Assembly (NCBI GenBank): GCA_964598425.1
Contig: CAZRBV010000011.1
Location: forward strand, 1 to 64,000
Direction of reading: 5' to 3'
From: UBA12567 sp964598425
Lineage (GTDB): Bacteria > Planctomycetota > Phycisphaerae > Phycisphaerales > SM1A02
Length of the DNA: 64,000 nt
Shown here: piece after piece, positions 23,799 through 32,813 of the stretch
Layout: each line of letters opens with the position of its first letter
How positions within the stretch are numbered: the stretch's first letter is position 1
Made by a program: the position numbers and the translations under genes
Notes under the pieces: generated by a model
Seen by the model: only the letters and a program-made list of their open reading frames with translations
What the model was told of the DNA's origin: nothing
The model's database searches: none

Positions 23799-26003
23799 TC
23801 AGCAGTCGCTGCCGAACGCTCCAAGTACAACCAGAATGTCGTCGACCGTGTAGTCGGTACCGAATCCGGCGATGACGTCCAGCACATCCTCGACGTCAAC
23901 AACGCCGTTGCCGTCGATGTCACCGACGCACATCTCGCAGTCGATCGATGTGATTCGAACACCATCAACACCCGCCTCGACTACAGAGCCATCGCCCAGA
24001 TCGCTGGCCTCGAAGGCGACTCGGAACTGGTCACTTGGATCGATGCCTGCGATGGAGCCGAGATCAAACTGAACGATATACCAGCCGCCCGAAGCTTCCG
24101 GACCGCCTGGGCCGACCTGTTCAAGCGTTGTCCACGAGCTTCCGCCATCGTCCGACACTCGGACGACGAAGATGTCTTCGTTGGGCGAGGCGCCGTAATC
24201 ATTGGAGTACCAGCGGTGATACTCGAGGATTGAGTCTGTTGCCGATGCATCCAGGATTGGCGAGATGAGGGTGGTCGTTCCACCATCGACGTCGCTGTTG
24301 CCGGAGACATTGTCGGTTACGTAGCACTGACCACTGCCATCACTGTCGGTTGGTGGGTCGCCCCGTGAACCGCCGCCAGCCGGCGTTCCGCGACCCCACT
24401 GGCCGTCGGTGCAGTCGTTGTCGACCGACCATCCCTGATTGGTTTCGAACGTGTCTTCGAAGGCCGTGAGGATGTCATTGGCCGACATGATCGAGTCTGA
24501 GATCGGCGTCGTGCTGAACCCGTCGGTCGCCATGACCACGGCCTCGAAATCGACGATGTTCCCACACTCAGAAGCGCCGAATGTCGCCCGAAGGATCGCA
24601 GGGTTTCCGGGCGTCTCGATGTTCATCGTGGACTCATTCCAGCCCGAGCCGTCGTCCCATCGAAGTACGGATCCGTTCATGTCCAGCTCGCCGCCCGAAG
24701 CCAGCGTCGCCTGAATGCGGAAGCTGTCGCCGCCAGCGGGGTTGAGCATCTCGGGTAGCGGGTCAAGGACGGTCGCGGCCACGGTCGGTTCTTCGACGCT
24801 CCAGACAAACAGGCCTCGCTCAAGGTCAGACCCGATGACGGTGCCACTTGGGAAGTAGGGGTAATTGCTCCATATGCCATTGAACTGCGCAGCATCGCTG
24901 CCCGGATACGTGTCGAACCACGCCGTCTGCACCGGGCTCAGCCGATCGCTGATGTCGAAGATCCGCAGACCACTGCGATAGTTGGCCTGGAACATCGTGT
25001 CGCCCTTGATGTAGAGATTGTGATCGATCGAAGTCGATCCTGATGAGCACGTGCCGACTTGTACCGGATTCGACAAGTTGCTCACATCGATGATTCGTGT
25101 TGTGGTGAGCGAGCCTGTGTTCTGTTCGTCCAGTTCATCATTCAGATAGAAGTACTGATAGTCCTCGGTGAGCCAGCCCTGATGCGAGTAATTGTTATTG
25201 CTGTGCTGCATCTGCGAGACGACGAAGATGTTGTCTTTGTCGGTGACATCGACAATGGACAGGCCGGTCTCGGTCCACCCGCTGTTGTAGCCGGCGCAGC
25301 AGAATGCGATTTCGCGTCCCTCGTACTGCGATCCGGGTGGATAGGTGACGATCTGTACGTCGTGAACATACTTCGTGATCCACGAGCCCACATAGGGCGG
25401 ATTCGTTGGGTTGGCGTTGAGGTCATAGATCCGGAGCCCGTTGTCGCCTCCGCCACTTCGGTAGAGAAAACCACTGTCCGTGTTGATGGCAACGTTGTGC
25501 GTAGCGCTCGTGCCACCGGTGTCGACGGTGTTGACGAGCGTGACGACTCCAAGGTCAATATTCGTCATATTGACGATCTGAATCCCGCTGCCGCCTTCGC
25601 TGACGATGTAGGCGTACTGGCCGTACGTCTTCATGTCGCGCCACAAGCTATTGGGTCCGGAAATCTTCTCAACGACGACGGGTGCTGCTGGGTCAGTGAT
25701 GTCAACGAAGTTCGTGCCGTCTGAGTCGCCGATGATGGCGTACTCCTTGCCGGAGGGGGAGACGTAACCCCAGCAGTCATTGCCCGAGTCGGCACCTCCA
25801 AGATCGTCCAGGGACAACCATGACTGGAGCGTGATGTCGCCGTAGGAGTCGTAGAGCCCGCGGACTTCTTCGCCGCTGCTTCGCTGCCATCCGGTTCCTC
25901 GGTATGGGCCAAAGCGATCGTTGACCTTGGGGTCATCGGTATGACCGCACGCGAGCCCAACCACCGAAGCGGCCAAGGCCGATGCAAGACAGATACGCAG
26001 CAT
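23799..26003 (-). CDS. Secreted choice-of-anchor B (LVIVD-repeat) protein with dockerin-like tail
   Basis: Start ATG 26003 has GAGAGGAG seven bases before it and a signal peptide (MLRICLASALAASVVGLACG). The 734-residue protein has LVIVD-type beta-propeller repeats over about 50-400: FVDITDPAAPVVVEKI, GIQIVNMTNIDLG, LRIYDLNANPTNPPYVG, LSIVDVTDKDNIFVV, RIIDVSNLSNPVQVG and LRIFDISDRLSPVQ. This is the choice-of-anchor B family. A second part (about 530-690) contains a MAM/laminin-G-like segment (DGQWGRGTPAGGG, RVSDDGGSSWTTLEQVG). It ends in a dockerin-like pair (DIDGNGVVDVEDVLDVIAGF). The gene is last in a long same-strand run, 78 bases after the peroxidase gene. Confidence 0.88.
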   Translation of the reverse strand: MLRICLASALAASVVGLACGHTDDPKVNDRFGPYRGTGWQRSSGEEVRGLYDSYGDITLQSWLSLDDLGGADSGNDCWGYVSPSGKEYAIIGDSDGTNFVDITDPAAPVVVEKISGPNSLWRDMKTYGQYAYIVSEGGSGIQIVNMTNIDLGVVTLVNTVDTGGTSATHNVAINTDSGFLYRSGGGDNGLRIYDLNANPTNPPYVGSWITKYVHDVQIVTYPPGSQYEGREIAFCCAGYNSGWTETGLSIVDVTDKDNIFVVSQMQHSNNNYSHQGWLTEDYQYFYLNDELDEQNTGSLTTTRIIDVSNLSNPVQVGTCSSGSTSIDHNLYIKGDTMFQANYRSGLRIFDISDRLSPVQTAWFDTYPGSDAAQFNGIWSNYPYFPSGTVIGSDLERGLFVWSVEEPTVAATVLDPLPEMLNPAGGDSFRIQATLASGGELDMNGSVLRWDDGSGWNESTMNIETPGNPAILRATFGASECGNIVDFEAVVMATDGFSTTPISDSIMSANDILTAFEDTFETNQGWSVDNDCTDGQWGRGTPAGGGSRGDPPTDSDGSGQCYVTDNVSGNSDVDGGTTTLISPILDASATDSILEYHRWYSNDYGASPNEDIFVVRVSDDGGSSWTTLEQVGPGGPEASGGWYIVQFDLGSIAGIDPSDQFRVAFEASDLGDGSVVEAGVDGVRITSIDCEMCVGDIDGNGVVDVEDVLDVIAGFGTDYTVDDILVVLGAFGSDC

Positions 26004-26081
26004 GAAATCGCTCCTCTCAGGCCCCTCGCCACTGGTCACAGTACACGATTGTCGGCTTTGGGCGAGGTTCTATTCGCAGGA

Positions 26082-27338
26082 TCAGCCCTTTGGGATGCCA
26101 AAACCCGCTGGAGGAACACAAAGATCATCGGGCGGCGGATCGCCCGTGAGGGCCTCGAGAAAGGCCTCGAGGTCCATGAGTTCCGAGTCGCTCAGTTCCA
26201 ATGGGACCAGCACTGCCTCGGCGTGGTGATGCCGTCTGACCTGCCCCTCAAGCGTGTTGTAGAACTTCAGCACATCTGAAATGCGGGCAAACTGCCCTGC
26301 GTGCATGTAGGGCGCGGTGAGCGCAACGTTCCTGAGCGAAGGCGTTCGGAACGCGCCCCAGTGCTCCGGCCCAATTCGGGCCGCAGCCGCCCTTCTGGCC
26401 TTTGTGCTCTCCGGGGCGTCGCTCCAGGGGCCATCGGCCCGGAACTCGCTTGCCCGAAGCAGGGGATACCCGGCTCCTCGGCCGGGCATGGGTGCGGCCG
26501 CCGGATTCCGCGGTGGCAGCCCGAGGTCATGGAATTCAAGGTCGGAGAGCATGGGTCCGAAGTGGCACTGCCCGCAGCCGGCTTCACCGGCAAAGAGCGT
26601 GAATCCACGGACCGCGGCGTCGCCCAGAATCGAATCGTCTTGCTGGCCGTCTCGAATGGAAGCGACCCAACGATCGAAACTCGATTCTCCGGGTTGAAGC
26701 TGGCGCTCGTATGCTTCGAGGGCCTTGCCGAGATTCGCATACGCATTGTTGACAACGGCGCGATCGGCCTCGGCCATCCCGTCCCACTGCGGGGTTCCGG
26801 GACGTGCCCCTGCGGGGAAACGGCCCTGATCCGACACATCCGGCGGCGGCCCGAAGACCGCTGCGTATGCGTCGGCAAGTTGTCGTGTTGCTGCGAGGTA
26901 CCGAACAACATCTGTTCGGGCTCCGCCCATTTCAAGATCGTTCTCAATGGGACCGAGCGCCTGGGACCACAACGTGTCGGCTCGGCCGTCGAGGAAGAGC
27001 CATCGATGGTGCGCTGCGCCAAGCACTGTTGGTGTGTTGATTGAGCCGGTCTTGAGGCCTTCGGCAACAGGTTTGCCGTCAGCAAATCCTTGTGCCGGAT
27101 CATGGCATGTCGCGCACGATACTTCTGCATTGCGTGAGAGGTTGACATCGAAAAAGAGCGCCTGCCCCAGCCTCTGCGCGGCGGGGTTGTCGGCTACGCG
27201 ATTCGTCGGATTTGCCGGAGCGGGTCCAAGCGGACTCGATGCGAGCGCTGATCGCTTGATTGGGGCTGGGAGTTCGCCAGCGATCGACGGCACTCCGACA
27301 CTCACGCATGCTGCGATGGCGCACACGTCTCGAATCAT
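26082..27338 (-). CDS. Di-heme cytochrome c peroxidase / MauG family protein
   Basis: The 418-residue protein has a signal peptide (MIRDVCAIAACVSVGVPSIA) and two CxxCH heme motifs: Cys75-Ala-Thr-Cys78-His79 (VSCATCHDPAQGFADG) and Cys255-Gly-Gln-Cys258-His259 (GCGQCHFGPMLSD). Conserved blocks such as RLGQALFFDVNLSRN, FRTPSLRNVALTAPYMHAGQ and SDVLKFYN are typical of CCP/MauG proteins. It is periplasmic and either reduces peroxide or performs radical chemistry on a protein partner. Its ATG overlaps the stop of the upstream lipoprotein gene (ATGA), so they are co-translated. Confidence 0.95.
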   Translation of the reverse strand: MIRDVCAIAACVSVGVPSIAGELPAPIKRSALASSPLGPAPANPTNRVADNPAAQRLGQALFFDVNLSRNAEVSCATCHDPAQGFADGKPVAEGLKTGSINTPTVLGAAHHRWLFLDGRADTLWSQALGPIENDLEMGGARTDVVRYLAATRQLADAYAAVFGPPPDVSDQGRFPAGARPGTPQWDGMAEADRAVVNNAYANLGKALEAYERQLQPGESSFDRWVASIRDGQQDDSILGDAAVRGFTLFAGEAGCGQCHFGPMLSDLEFHDLGLPPRNPAAAPMPGRGAGYPLLRASEFRADGPWSDAPESTKARRAAAARIGPEHWGAFRTPSLRNVALTAPYMHAGQFARISDVLKFYNTLEGQVRRHHHAEAVLVPLELSDSELMDLEAFLEALTGDPPPDDLCVPPAGFGIPKG

Positions 27339-27754
27339 TCCAGAATCACCGTCTCTGACGCGCGGTGCAGGACGCCCTGCTCGTCTGTGACATCAAACGT
27401 CATCACCCACTCGCCTGGCATATGCAGGTTGAGATCCTGAAGGTGCCACGTGTTGTCGCCGGTCCGGGTGGCGCTCACCACAGTGTTCATGCCATGACGG
27501 TGCGCGGGCATCGTGGCGTCGAAGCGAAATCCCTGCGGTGGCGAGCTGCTGTGGAGATCATCCACCGTGACGATCATTTCGAAGTAGTGGTTGGCAACAA
27601 TCGGTGCGGGCGGCGATTGCTGCCAAGCGATTCGGTATCGACCGTCTTCGGTGAGTCTTGACTGCCCCGGCGCGTTGTGGCTGGTCGATGCACACCCGTC
27701 AAGGGCAAAGACTGCGGCTGTGAGAATCAGGGTGGGAAAACTCTTCAACATCAT
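27335..27754 (-). CDS. YtkA/FixH-like lipoprotein
   Basis: A 139-residue protein with a lipoprotein signal (FALDGC, Cys21). The body is one beta-sandwich domain with FRFDATMPAHRHGMNTV and LHMPGEWVMTFDVTD, matching the YtkA-like/FixH pattern seen in proteins linked to copper handling and cytochrome oxidase assembly. The His/Met-containing MPAHRHGMN loop could bind a metal. It overlaps both neighbours by four bases (NHL gene upstream, peroxidase downstream), showing tight coupling. Confidence 0.85.
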   Translation of the reverse strand: MMLKSFPTLILTAAVFALDGCASTSHNAPGQSRLTEDGRYRIAWQQSPPAPIVANHYFEMIVTVDDLHSSSPPQGFRFDATMPAHRHGMNTVVSATRTGDNTWHLQDLNLHMPGEWVMTFDVTDEQGVLHRASETVILE

Positions 27755-29565
27755 TGCCCCTCAGGTGCCAGTGTCCGTTTGGGGGCGCGGCTTTCCTGCT
27801 CTGCGGTCCAGGATCGCCCAGCGCCAAACGTCATGATCCATGTTCCATCGGGTTCGAACATCTGAGCCCGATGGTTGCCGTGGTCGAGCACAATGATGCG
27901 ATCGTGATGGTCGACGACAACCGCAGCTGGCCGCCACAACTGCCCATGATTGACGCCTCGTTCGCCCCATGACGCGAGTTCGGTTCCATCCACAGCAAAC
28001 CTGTGCATGCGGTGCGCCGCTCGGTCTACGACAACGATGGAGTCATCGGAGAGTCTTGCGAGATCGACCGGATCCTTGAGTGCTGCCAGCGAAATCGAAC
28101 GCTGTTCCGAGGTGAGATCGGGCCACGGTCCATGCAACTGAATGACCTTCTCGCGAGAATCGAGAACCGCAACTCGTGGTTTCTTGTCGCCTTCTGCAGG
28201 CGCGGCGATAGCCGCGATCGGATCGCGCAGCAAGTCAAGATCAATCGATGTGTGCTGGCCGTCGCCGCTGAGGGTCCAACCGCGAGCTTGATTTCGGTCA
28301 AGGAAGAGCAGGTCGCTTCCCGATCGCACGAGATCGCCAGGTCCAGCCTGTGGAAGTGGTGCCGAGCGATTGAGGGTGGCCATTGATGGATCAAACCGGG
28401 GTTCATCGGGCGGGGGCGGATTGAGCGTCCACTCGTGTACGCGGGCGTTGGTCGCATCGACGGCCCAGAGTCGACTGGTCGCTGCATCGATCGCCAGAGC
28501 CGAGAGATCGCCCAGTTGGCCTGGGGCCGTGCCGGGTGTTCCGAAGGTGCTCAGGCGAACGGGCGTGCGTCGGTCGAGATCGAAGATGTGAATCGCGCGA
28601 AGTTCCGGCTCCCATGTGCAGAAGAATCGACCGTCGGTGTCCGCAACCGGCCCGAAGTGCGATTGCACGCCGGGCGGCGACTGCGCCGGTGCGTCGATTC
28701 CGCTGCCGCGTGCGCCAAACCGCTGCGTGCGTTCTTCGAAAGGTTCGGCGACCACAATATCACCCTGCATCAGGATCGCCACGTCTGCGGGGTAGTGAAC
28801 GCGTCCTTCTCCCTGCCTCGGGAGGAATGAGTGCATGCCCCACGATTCAATGGCGGTGCCGGTTGCCGCGTCCAGCACCTGCACGCGGTGATTCAATCGA
28901 TCGGTGACCACGATATAGCCGTTCGCTGCGTCGATGCCGCTGGGTTCCATGAACTGGCCGGGGAAGTTGCCCCATGATCCGATGCTCCGAATCAATTCAC
29001 CGCTCGGCGAGAAACACAGCACGCGGTGATTGTGCGTGTCCGCGACCCAGATTCGGTTGTCAGCATCAATCGTGACGCCCTCGGGTTGGCGCAGCGGGTC
29101 GCCAGGAACGCCTTCGATTGCCGCCAGATACGCGCCGCCCAACTGATAGAGCTGCACCCGGTCGTTGCCGGTGTCTGCAACGGCAATGAAGTTCGGTCCT
29201 GCCGCCACATCATGTGGCGCCAGCAGGCGGTAATCCTCGTGCCCGCGTCCGCCGAACCCGCCGAGCATGCGCCCGTCGCCATCAAAGAACATGACTCGGT
29301 GATTCCCGGTGTCCGCCACGAATATCCGCCCATCCTCACCGTAGGACAAGCCGCGAGGCTGGTGGAGTGAGCGAGACAGGTCCAACTCAGTCGCCGAGTT
29401 GCCTGAACCAAGCCGGACGATCTCCGTATCCCCATTGAGTGTTGCAACCCGTCCGTCCGGTAGGGCGGCCACTGCGCAGACGCCTCCAAGATCGTTTTCC
29501 GTTGAGATCCAACGCCCAATCTCGGTGGGAAGGAGCAGCGGCAATGCGAGTAGCACGGACGTCAT
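27751..29565 (-). CDS. Exported NHL-repeat beta-propeller protein
   Basis: The ATG at 29565 gives a short hydrophobic leader (MTSVLLALPLLLPTEIG); upstream in-frame ATGs at 29571 and 29592 are possible. The roughly 604-residue protein is made of NHL repeats: QPRGLSYGEDGRIFVADTGN, HDVAAGPNFIAVADTGNDRV, QPEGVTIDADNRIWVADTHN, EPSGIDAANGYIVVTDRLNH, and later VDLARLSDDSIVVVDRAAHR and AAVVVDHHDRIIVLDHGNHR. This makes one or two propellers. NHL proteins are scaffolds or binding modules; no catalytic residues are evident. It sits between a metal-binding lipoprotein (gap 42 bases from this start) and the YtkA-like lipoprotein. Confidence 0.9.
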   Translation of the reverse strand: MTSVLLALPLLLPTEIGRWISTENDLGGVCAVAALPDGRVATLNGDTEIVRLGSGNSATELDLSRSLHQPRGLSYGEDGRIFVADTGNHRVMFFDGDGRMLGGFGGRGHEDYRLLAPHDVAAGPNFIAVADTGNDRVQLYQLGGAYLAAIEGVPGDPLRQPEGVTIDADNRIWVADTHNHRVLCFSPSGELIRSIGSWGNFPGQFMEPSGIDAANGYIVVTDRLNHRVQVLDAATGTAIESWGMHSFLPRQGEGRVHYPADVAILMQGDIVVAEPFEERTQRFGARGSGIDAPAQSPPGVQSHFGPVADTDGRFFCTWEPELRAIHIFDLDRRTPVRLSTFGTPGTAPGQLGDLSALAIDAATSRLWAVDATNARVHEWTLNPPPPDEPRFDPSMATLNRSAPLPQAGPGDLVRSGSDLLFLDRNQARGWTLSGDGQHTSIDLDLLRDPIAAIAAPAEGDKKPRVAVLDSREKVIQLHGPWPDLTSEQRSISLAALKDPVDLARLSDDSIVVVDRAAHRMHRFAVDGTELASWGERGVNHGQLWRPAAVVVDHHDRIIVLDHGNHRAQMFEPDGTWIMTFGAGRSWTAEQESRAPKRTLAPEGQ

Positions 29566-29607
29566 TGGCATCCGTGCAGGATAGACCACCAAGGCGAGTG
29601 GTGGAAC

Positions 29608-29919
29608 TCACTCTGCCGGGTGCGGCTCGACAGTAAACCCGAGCGACCTGATCTTTGACCTGATTGCTTCGAGGTCCGCACCGGGCGCGACCCACAGAAC
29701 GACCTGCTCCTGCGTGGCCGACGGTGCGGCAGCATTGACGCCTTCGCACCTCATGACGTGCTGGCTGATCGCATCTTCGCAACTGCTGCAGTGCATGCCG
29801 AGTACGGACAGCACGACCCTCTCCCCTGTTTTGGATTGTCCCTGGGGTGCCGTGTGCCGTTCACAGGAAGCCATGAGCGTCAGCGTTGAGATCAGCACAA
29901 CAAGCAGTCTGCCAGTCAT
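29608..29919 (-). CDS. Heavy-metal-associated (HMA) domain lipoprotein
   Basis: From the ATG at 29919 the protein is 103 residues. MTGRLLVVLISTLTLMASC is a lipoprotein signal with Cys19 in the lipobox. An HMA domain follows with GMHCSSC (Cys44 and Cys47, the copper-binding pair) and the usual C-terminal half (LEAIRSKIRSLGFTVEP). Most bacterial HMA proteins are cytosolic copper chaperones or ATPase domains; a lipid-anchored exported one is less usual. A CopA-like ATPase lies three genes upstream on the same strand. Confidence 0.88.
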   Translation of the reverse strand: MTGRLLVVLISTLTLMASCERHTAPQGQSKTGERVVLSVLGMHCSSCEDAISQHVMRCEGVNAAAPSATQEQVVLWVAPGADLEAIRSKIRSLGFTVEPHPAE

Positions 29920-29957
29920 GGCGGTGACTGTAGCGGGTGGGATCCCGCTTTCCAAGA

Positions 29958-31232
29958 TCACGTCTTGAGTACTGGCGCCGGATTCCACCGCTTTCGGAGG
30001 ATCGCGTCAGGATCGGCGCCCATCCAGTTCTTGAGGACCGCGGCGTAGACCTCGCGGAAGTCGGCAGTGAACTTCAAATCGCCCTCGTCGAGATTGGTGA
30101 GACTTGGATGTGTGCCGAGTACGCCCGGTTTGACCATGGGCCCGACGAGGTACATCGGTGCTGCTGTTCCGTGGTCCGTGCCGCCCGATGCGTTCTCGCC
30201 GACGCGGCGTCCGAACTCCGAGAAGACCATTGTGAGAACACGGCCATCGTTGCCCTGGGCTTTGAGTTCCTTGTTGAATGCCAGAAGTGAACTGCCGACT
30301 TGCCTGAGGAGTCGCTGGTGCGAGCCTTCCTGATTTGCGTGCGTGTCGAATCCGCCGAGCGTGACGTAGTAGATTCGCGTCGGCATGTCGGCGCGGATCA
30401 TGCCCGCCACCATCTTGAGTTGATCTGAGAGCTCGCCACCAGGCCATGTGGCGAGTGGCGTGAGTGCCGCGGCGCGGCGTACCTGATCGGATGACACCAT
30501 CGCATCCATGGAGGTACGCTTGAGAAAGGCCAGATTGGTGTCAGCGCCGTTGACGTCCGGCACCGCCATGGATCGCCATGTGGACTCGACGTCACCGCCA
30601 AGATCGCTTCCCATCCATCGATAGAGTTCCGGCATCTCAAAGCTGACGGGGAGTGATCGCTCGCCCTGCATCGCAAGTGGGGCGGTATTTCCCAGGGCAA
30701 TGGCGACGCCTGCCTTCGGCGTTCCGGGGCACGTGTTGTCGAAGTAGCGACCGATCCACCCGTTGTCGCGTCCGCTTGTGTCAGCGGTGTGCCAGATGTC
30801 CATTGATGAGAAATGCGATCGATTCGGGTTGGGATAGCCAATCCCCTGGACGATTGTTCCGACGCCCTCGTCGAGAAGCTCCCGCATCCCAATGAATGCA
30901 GGATGCAGGCCAAGCCCGTCGGCCCCCGGAATCGCGAGCGCTGCGTCGTTTCCTTTGCCTGGCGCCGCAATCGCGAGTTGAGGGCGCTTGCGGTAGTACT
31001 CGGCATTGCCGTAGGGCACCACCGTATTGAGGCCGTCGTTTCCTCCGCCCAATTGCACGACGACGAGCACGCGTTCCTGAGGAACACCCGCCAGCGAAGT
31101 CAGCAGCGAGTGCGATGGCAGAGACATGGCTTGGCTCGCCTGCTGAATAAACAGCGGGGCCGTCGAGGCGAGGCTTGCCATGGTGGTGCCTCGTTTGAGG
31201 AAGTGTCGTCGTGTCCAGGCTGTATCGGTCAT
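29958..31232 (-). CDS. DUF1501 protein with Tat signal
   Basis: The 424-residue protein begins with a twin-arginine signal (WTRRHFLKRGTTMASLAS). It has the DUF1501 pattern: VVVQLGGGNDGLNTVVPYGN, GNTAPLAMQGERSLPVSFE, YVTLGGFDTHANQEG, VFSEFGRRVGENASGGTDHG and MYLVGPMVKPGVLG. The fold is alkaline-phosphatase/sulfatase-like. DUF1501 genes are usually paired with DUF1800, as here, and are very abundant in Planctomycetota; biochemical role unproven. Folded export by Tat suggests a cofactor or metal is loaded in the cytosol. Confidence 0.94.
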   Translation of the reverse strand: MTDTAWTRRHFLKRGTTMASLASTAPLFIQQASQAMSLPSHSLLTSLAGVPQERVLVVVQLGGGNDGLNTVVPYGNAEYYRKRPQLAIAAPGKGNDAALAIPGADGLGLHPAFIGMRELLDEGVGTIVQGIGYPNPNRSHFSSMDIWHTADTSGRDNGWIGRYFDNTCPGTPKAGVAIALGNTAPLAMQGERSLPVSFEMPELYRWMGSDLGGDVESTWRSMAVPDVNGADTNLAFLKRTSMDAMVSSDQVRRAAALTPLATWPGGELSDQLKMVAGMIRADMPTRIYYVTLGGFDTHANQEGSHQRLLRQVGSSLLAFNKELKAQGNDGRVLTMVFSEFGRRVGENASGGTDHGTAAPMYLVGPMVKPGVLGTHPSLTNLDEGDLKFTADFREVYAAVLKNWMGADPDAILRKRWNPAPVLKT

Positions 31233-31263
31233 TGGTCGTATCCAGAGTGCGCGATGCGAGGCA

Positions 31264-32754
31264 TCAGCAGAGTTGGTATTCGGGGGCTGCTGTCATGAGC
31301 GACATCAGATGCGTCAGTGTCTCGTTGTCGAGCGAGTCACGGCTGCGAGCAAAGGCGATCCACTTTTCGATCGACCCGTCTGTGGGTGGGGTGCCGAGCA
31401 GGAGTCGTGAGAGATACGTCACAACATCGACGATCTCATCACGATCGGGAAGATCCCGAAGATGTGCCACGAGCGGTTGGGCGCTCCAGCCGCCGTGGGA
31501 AGCTTCCCATGCACGGGATGCCGGATCGCGACCGGTCATGAGGTATACGAGCATGTTCTCGCGGACGAACAGCGTCGACGTGTTGATCCATTTTCGTCCC
31601 GCTTCCCATCCCTTGACGCTTGGAGGCTGGAACAACTCCTGACCCATCACGCCGCAGGCCTGATTGAGCCTGTTGATGTTGCGGGCCGGTGTGCCGAGCG
31701 AGCGGATGGCCTGAACCGTCAGTTGAATGGGGCTTTTGATCATGGTTCGTCTGTTGCGATCGCTGTAGAACCACTCCGATCTGAGGAGTTCTCGCAGCAT
31801 CGGACGGACTTCCCATGAGGATCGCCGAAACGTATTGCCCATTCGATTCACGGCACGCTTGATGTCGGAGTCGACCTCAAACGTGTCGTTGACGAAGAAC
31901 CTGTGAATCTTCCAGGGCACGAACCATGAGATGGCGGGACGCTGGAAGATGAGTTCGACGAAGTCATCCCCGTCGAACTGTCCGCTGCGGCCGAACAACC
32001 GCTTTCCGCTTGAGTCGTGATTGCGTTGATTAAAGGCGAACGAGTCGTCTCGATATGACATGCCCGTCAGTGCTCGGGCGCCTTCCTTGATGTCATCTTC
32101 GGTGTAGCCATTGCCCTCGCCGAGGGTAAAGAGCTCCATGAGTTCGCGGGCAAGGTTTTCGTTCGGCGCCTTGCGCGTATTCTGGTTGTTGTTCAGATAC
32201 TTGATCATCGCCGGATCGCGGATGATTCCGTGGACCAGATCGTCCTTGAAGTTGCCGCCGGCATTCTGGCGCAGCAAGTTGTTTTGCAGCATCATGTGCC
32301 AGCTGTCCTCGACGGCGCGGTACCCCGTAGCGAAATGACCGTGCCAGAACAGCGTGAGTTTTTCCTGTAGCGGTCGTGGGGTTTCAATAAGCCGCTCCAG
32401 CCACCAGGATTGAATATCGCGCATCTGGCGGCGGTCTTCGCGCTGGCGGGCCTGGCGGGCCTCTCTGAACTGTTCGAGCGTTGATTCGTCGCCGCTTCGG
32501 CGTGCCTTCTGCCGCATGTCCCGTTGATCTCGCGTGAGCGGCGTCATGATGTCGCTTCGATACTGGCTTCCGTCGGTACCGGGATCGGGGATGCGTTCCC
32601 ACTCAAGCATGTAGTCGACTGCGTCTTCGCAGCCCATGTCGGTGAGTGTCAGGATTTGTTGGGGGGTTCCCCCGAATCCGGCTCGCGTAAGGAGGTGCTC
32701 GGCTTCCGAATAGCCGAAGTCCTTCTTCGGCAAGGGGGAGAGTGCGTGCGGCAT
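31264..32754 (-). CDS. DUF1800 protein
   Basis: A 496-residue protein with the DUF1800 blocks: EAEHLLTRAGFGGTPQQIL, WWLERLIETPRPLQEKLTLF with WHGHFATGY, LARELMELFTLGEGNGYTED, GARALTGMSYRDDSFAF, FVPWKIHRFFVNDTF and PPSVKGWEAGRKWINTSTLF. DUF1800 genes lie next to DUF1501 genes and are thought to act together in the envelope, but the activity is not known. No clear signal peptide is seen at the start (MPHALSPLPKKDFGYSEA). The DUF1501 start is 31 bases downstream. Confidence 0.94.
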   Translation of the reverse strand: MPHALSPLPKKDFGYSEAEHLLTRAGFGGTPQQILTLTDMGCEDAVDYMLEWERIPDPGTDGSQYRSDIMTPLTRDQRDMRQKARRSGDESTLEQFREARQARQREDRRQMRDIQSWWLERLIETPRPLQEKLTLFWHGHFATGYRAVEDSWHMMLQNNLLRQNAGGNFKDDLVHGIIRDPAMIKYLNNNQNTRKAPNENLARELMELFTLGEGNGYTEDDIKEGARALTGMSYRDDSFAFNQRNHDSSGKRLFGRSGQFDGDDFVELIFQRPAISWFVPWKIHRFFVNDTFEVDSDIKRAVNRMGNTFRRSSWEVRPMLRELLRSEWFYSDRNRRTMIKSPIQLTVQAIRSLGTPARNINRLNQACGVMGQELFQPPSVKGWEAGRKWINTSTLFVRENMLVYLMTGRDPASRAWEASHGGWSAQPLVAHLRDLPDRDEIVDVVTYLSRLLLGTPPTDGSIEKWIAFARSRDSLDNETLTHLMSLMTAAPEYQLC

Positions 32755-32813
32755 GGGACAGACTCCTGCGTGTGGTCAGTCGAGTCTACGTCAAGAACGA
32801 CGCCAGCATCCCC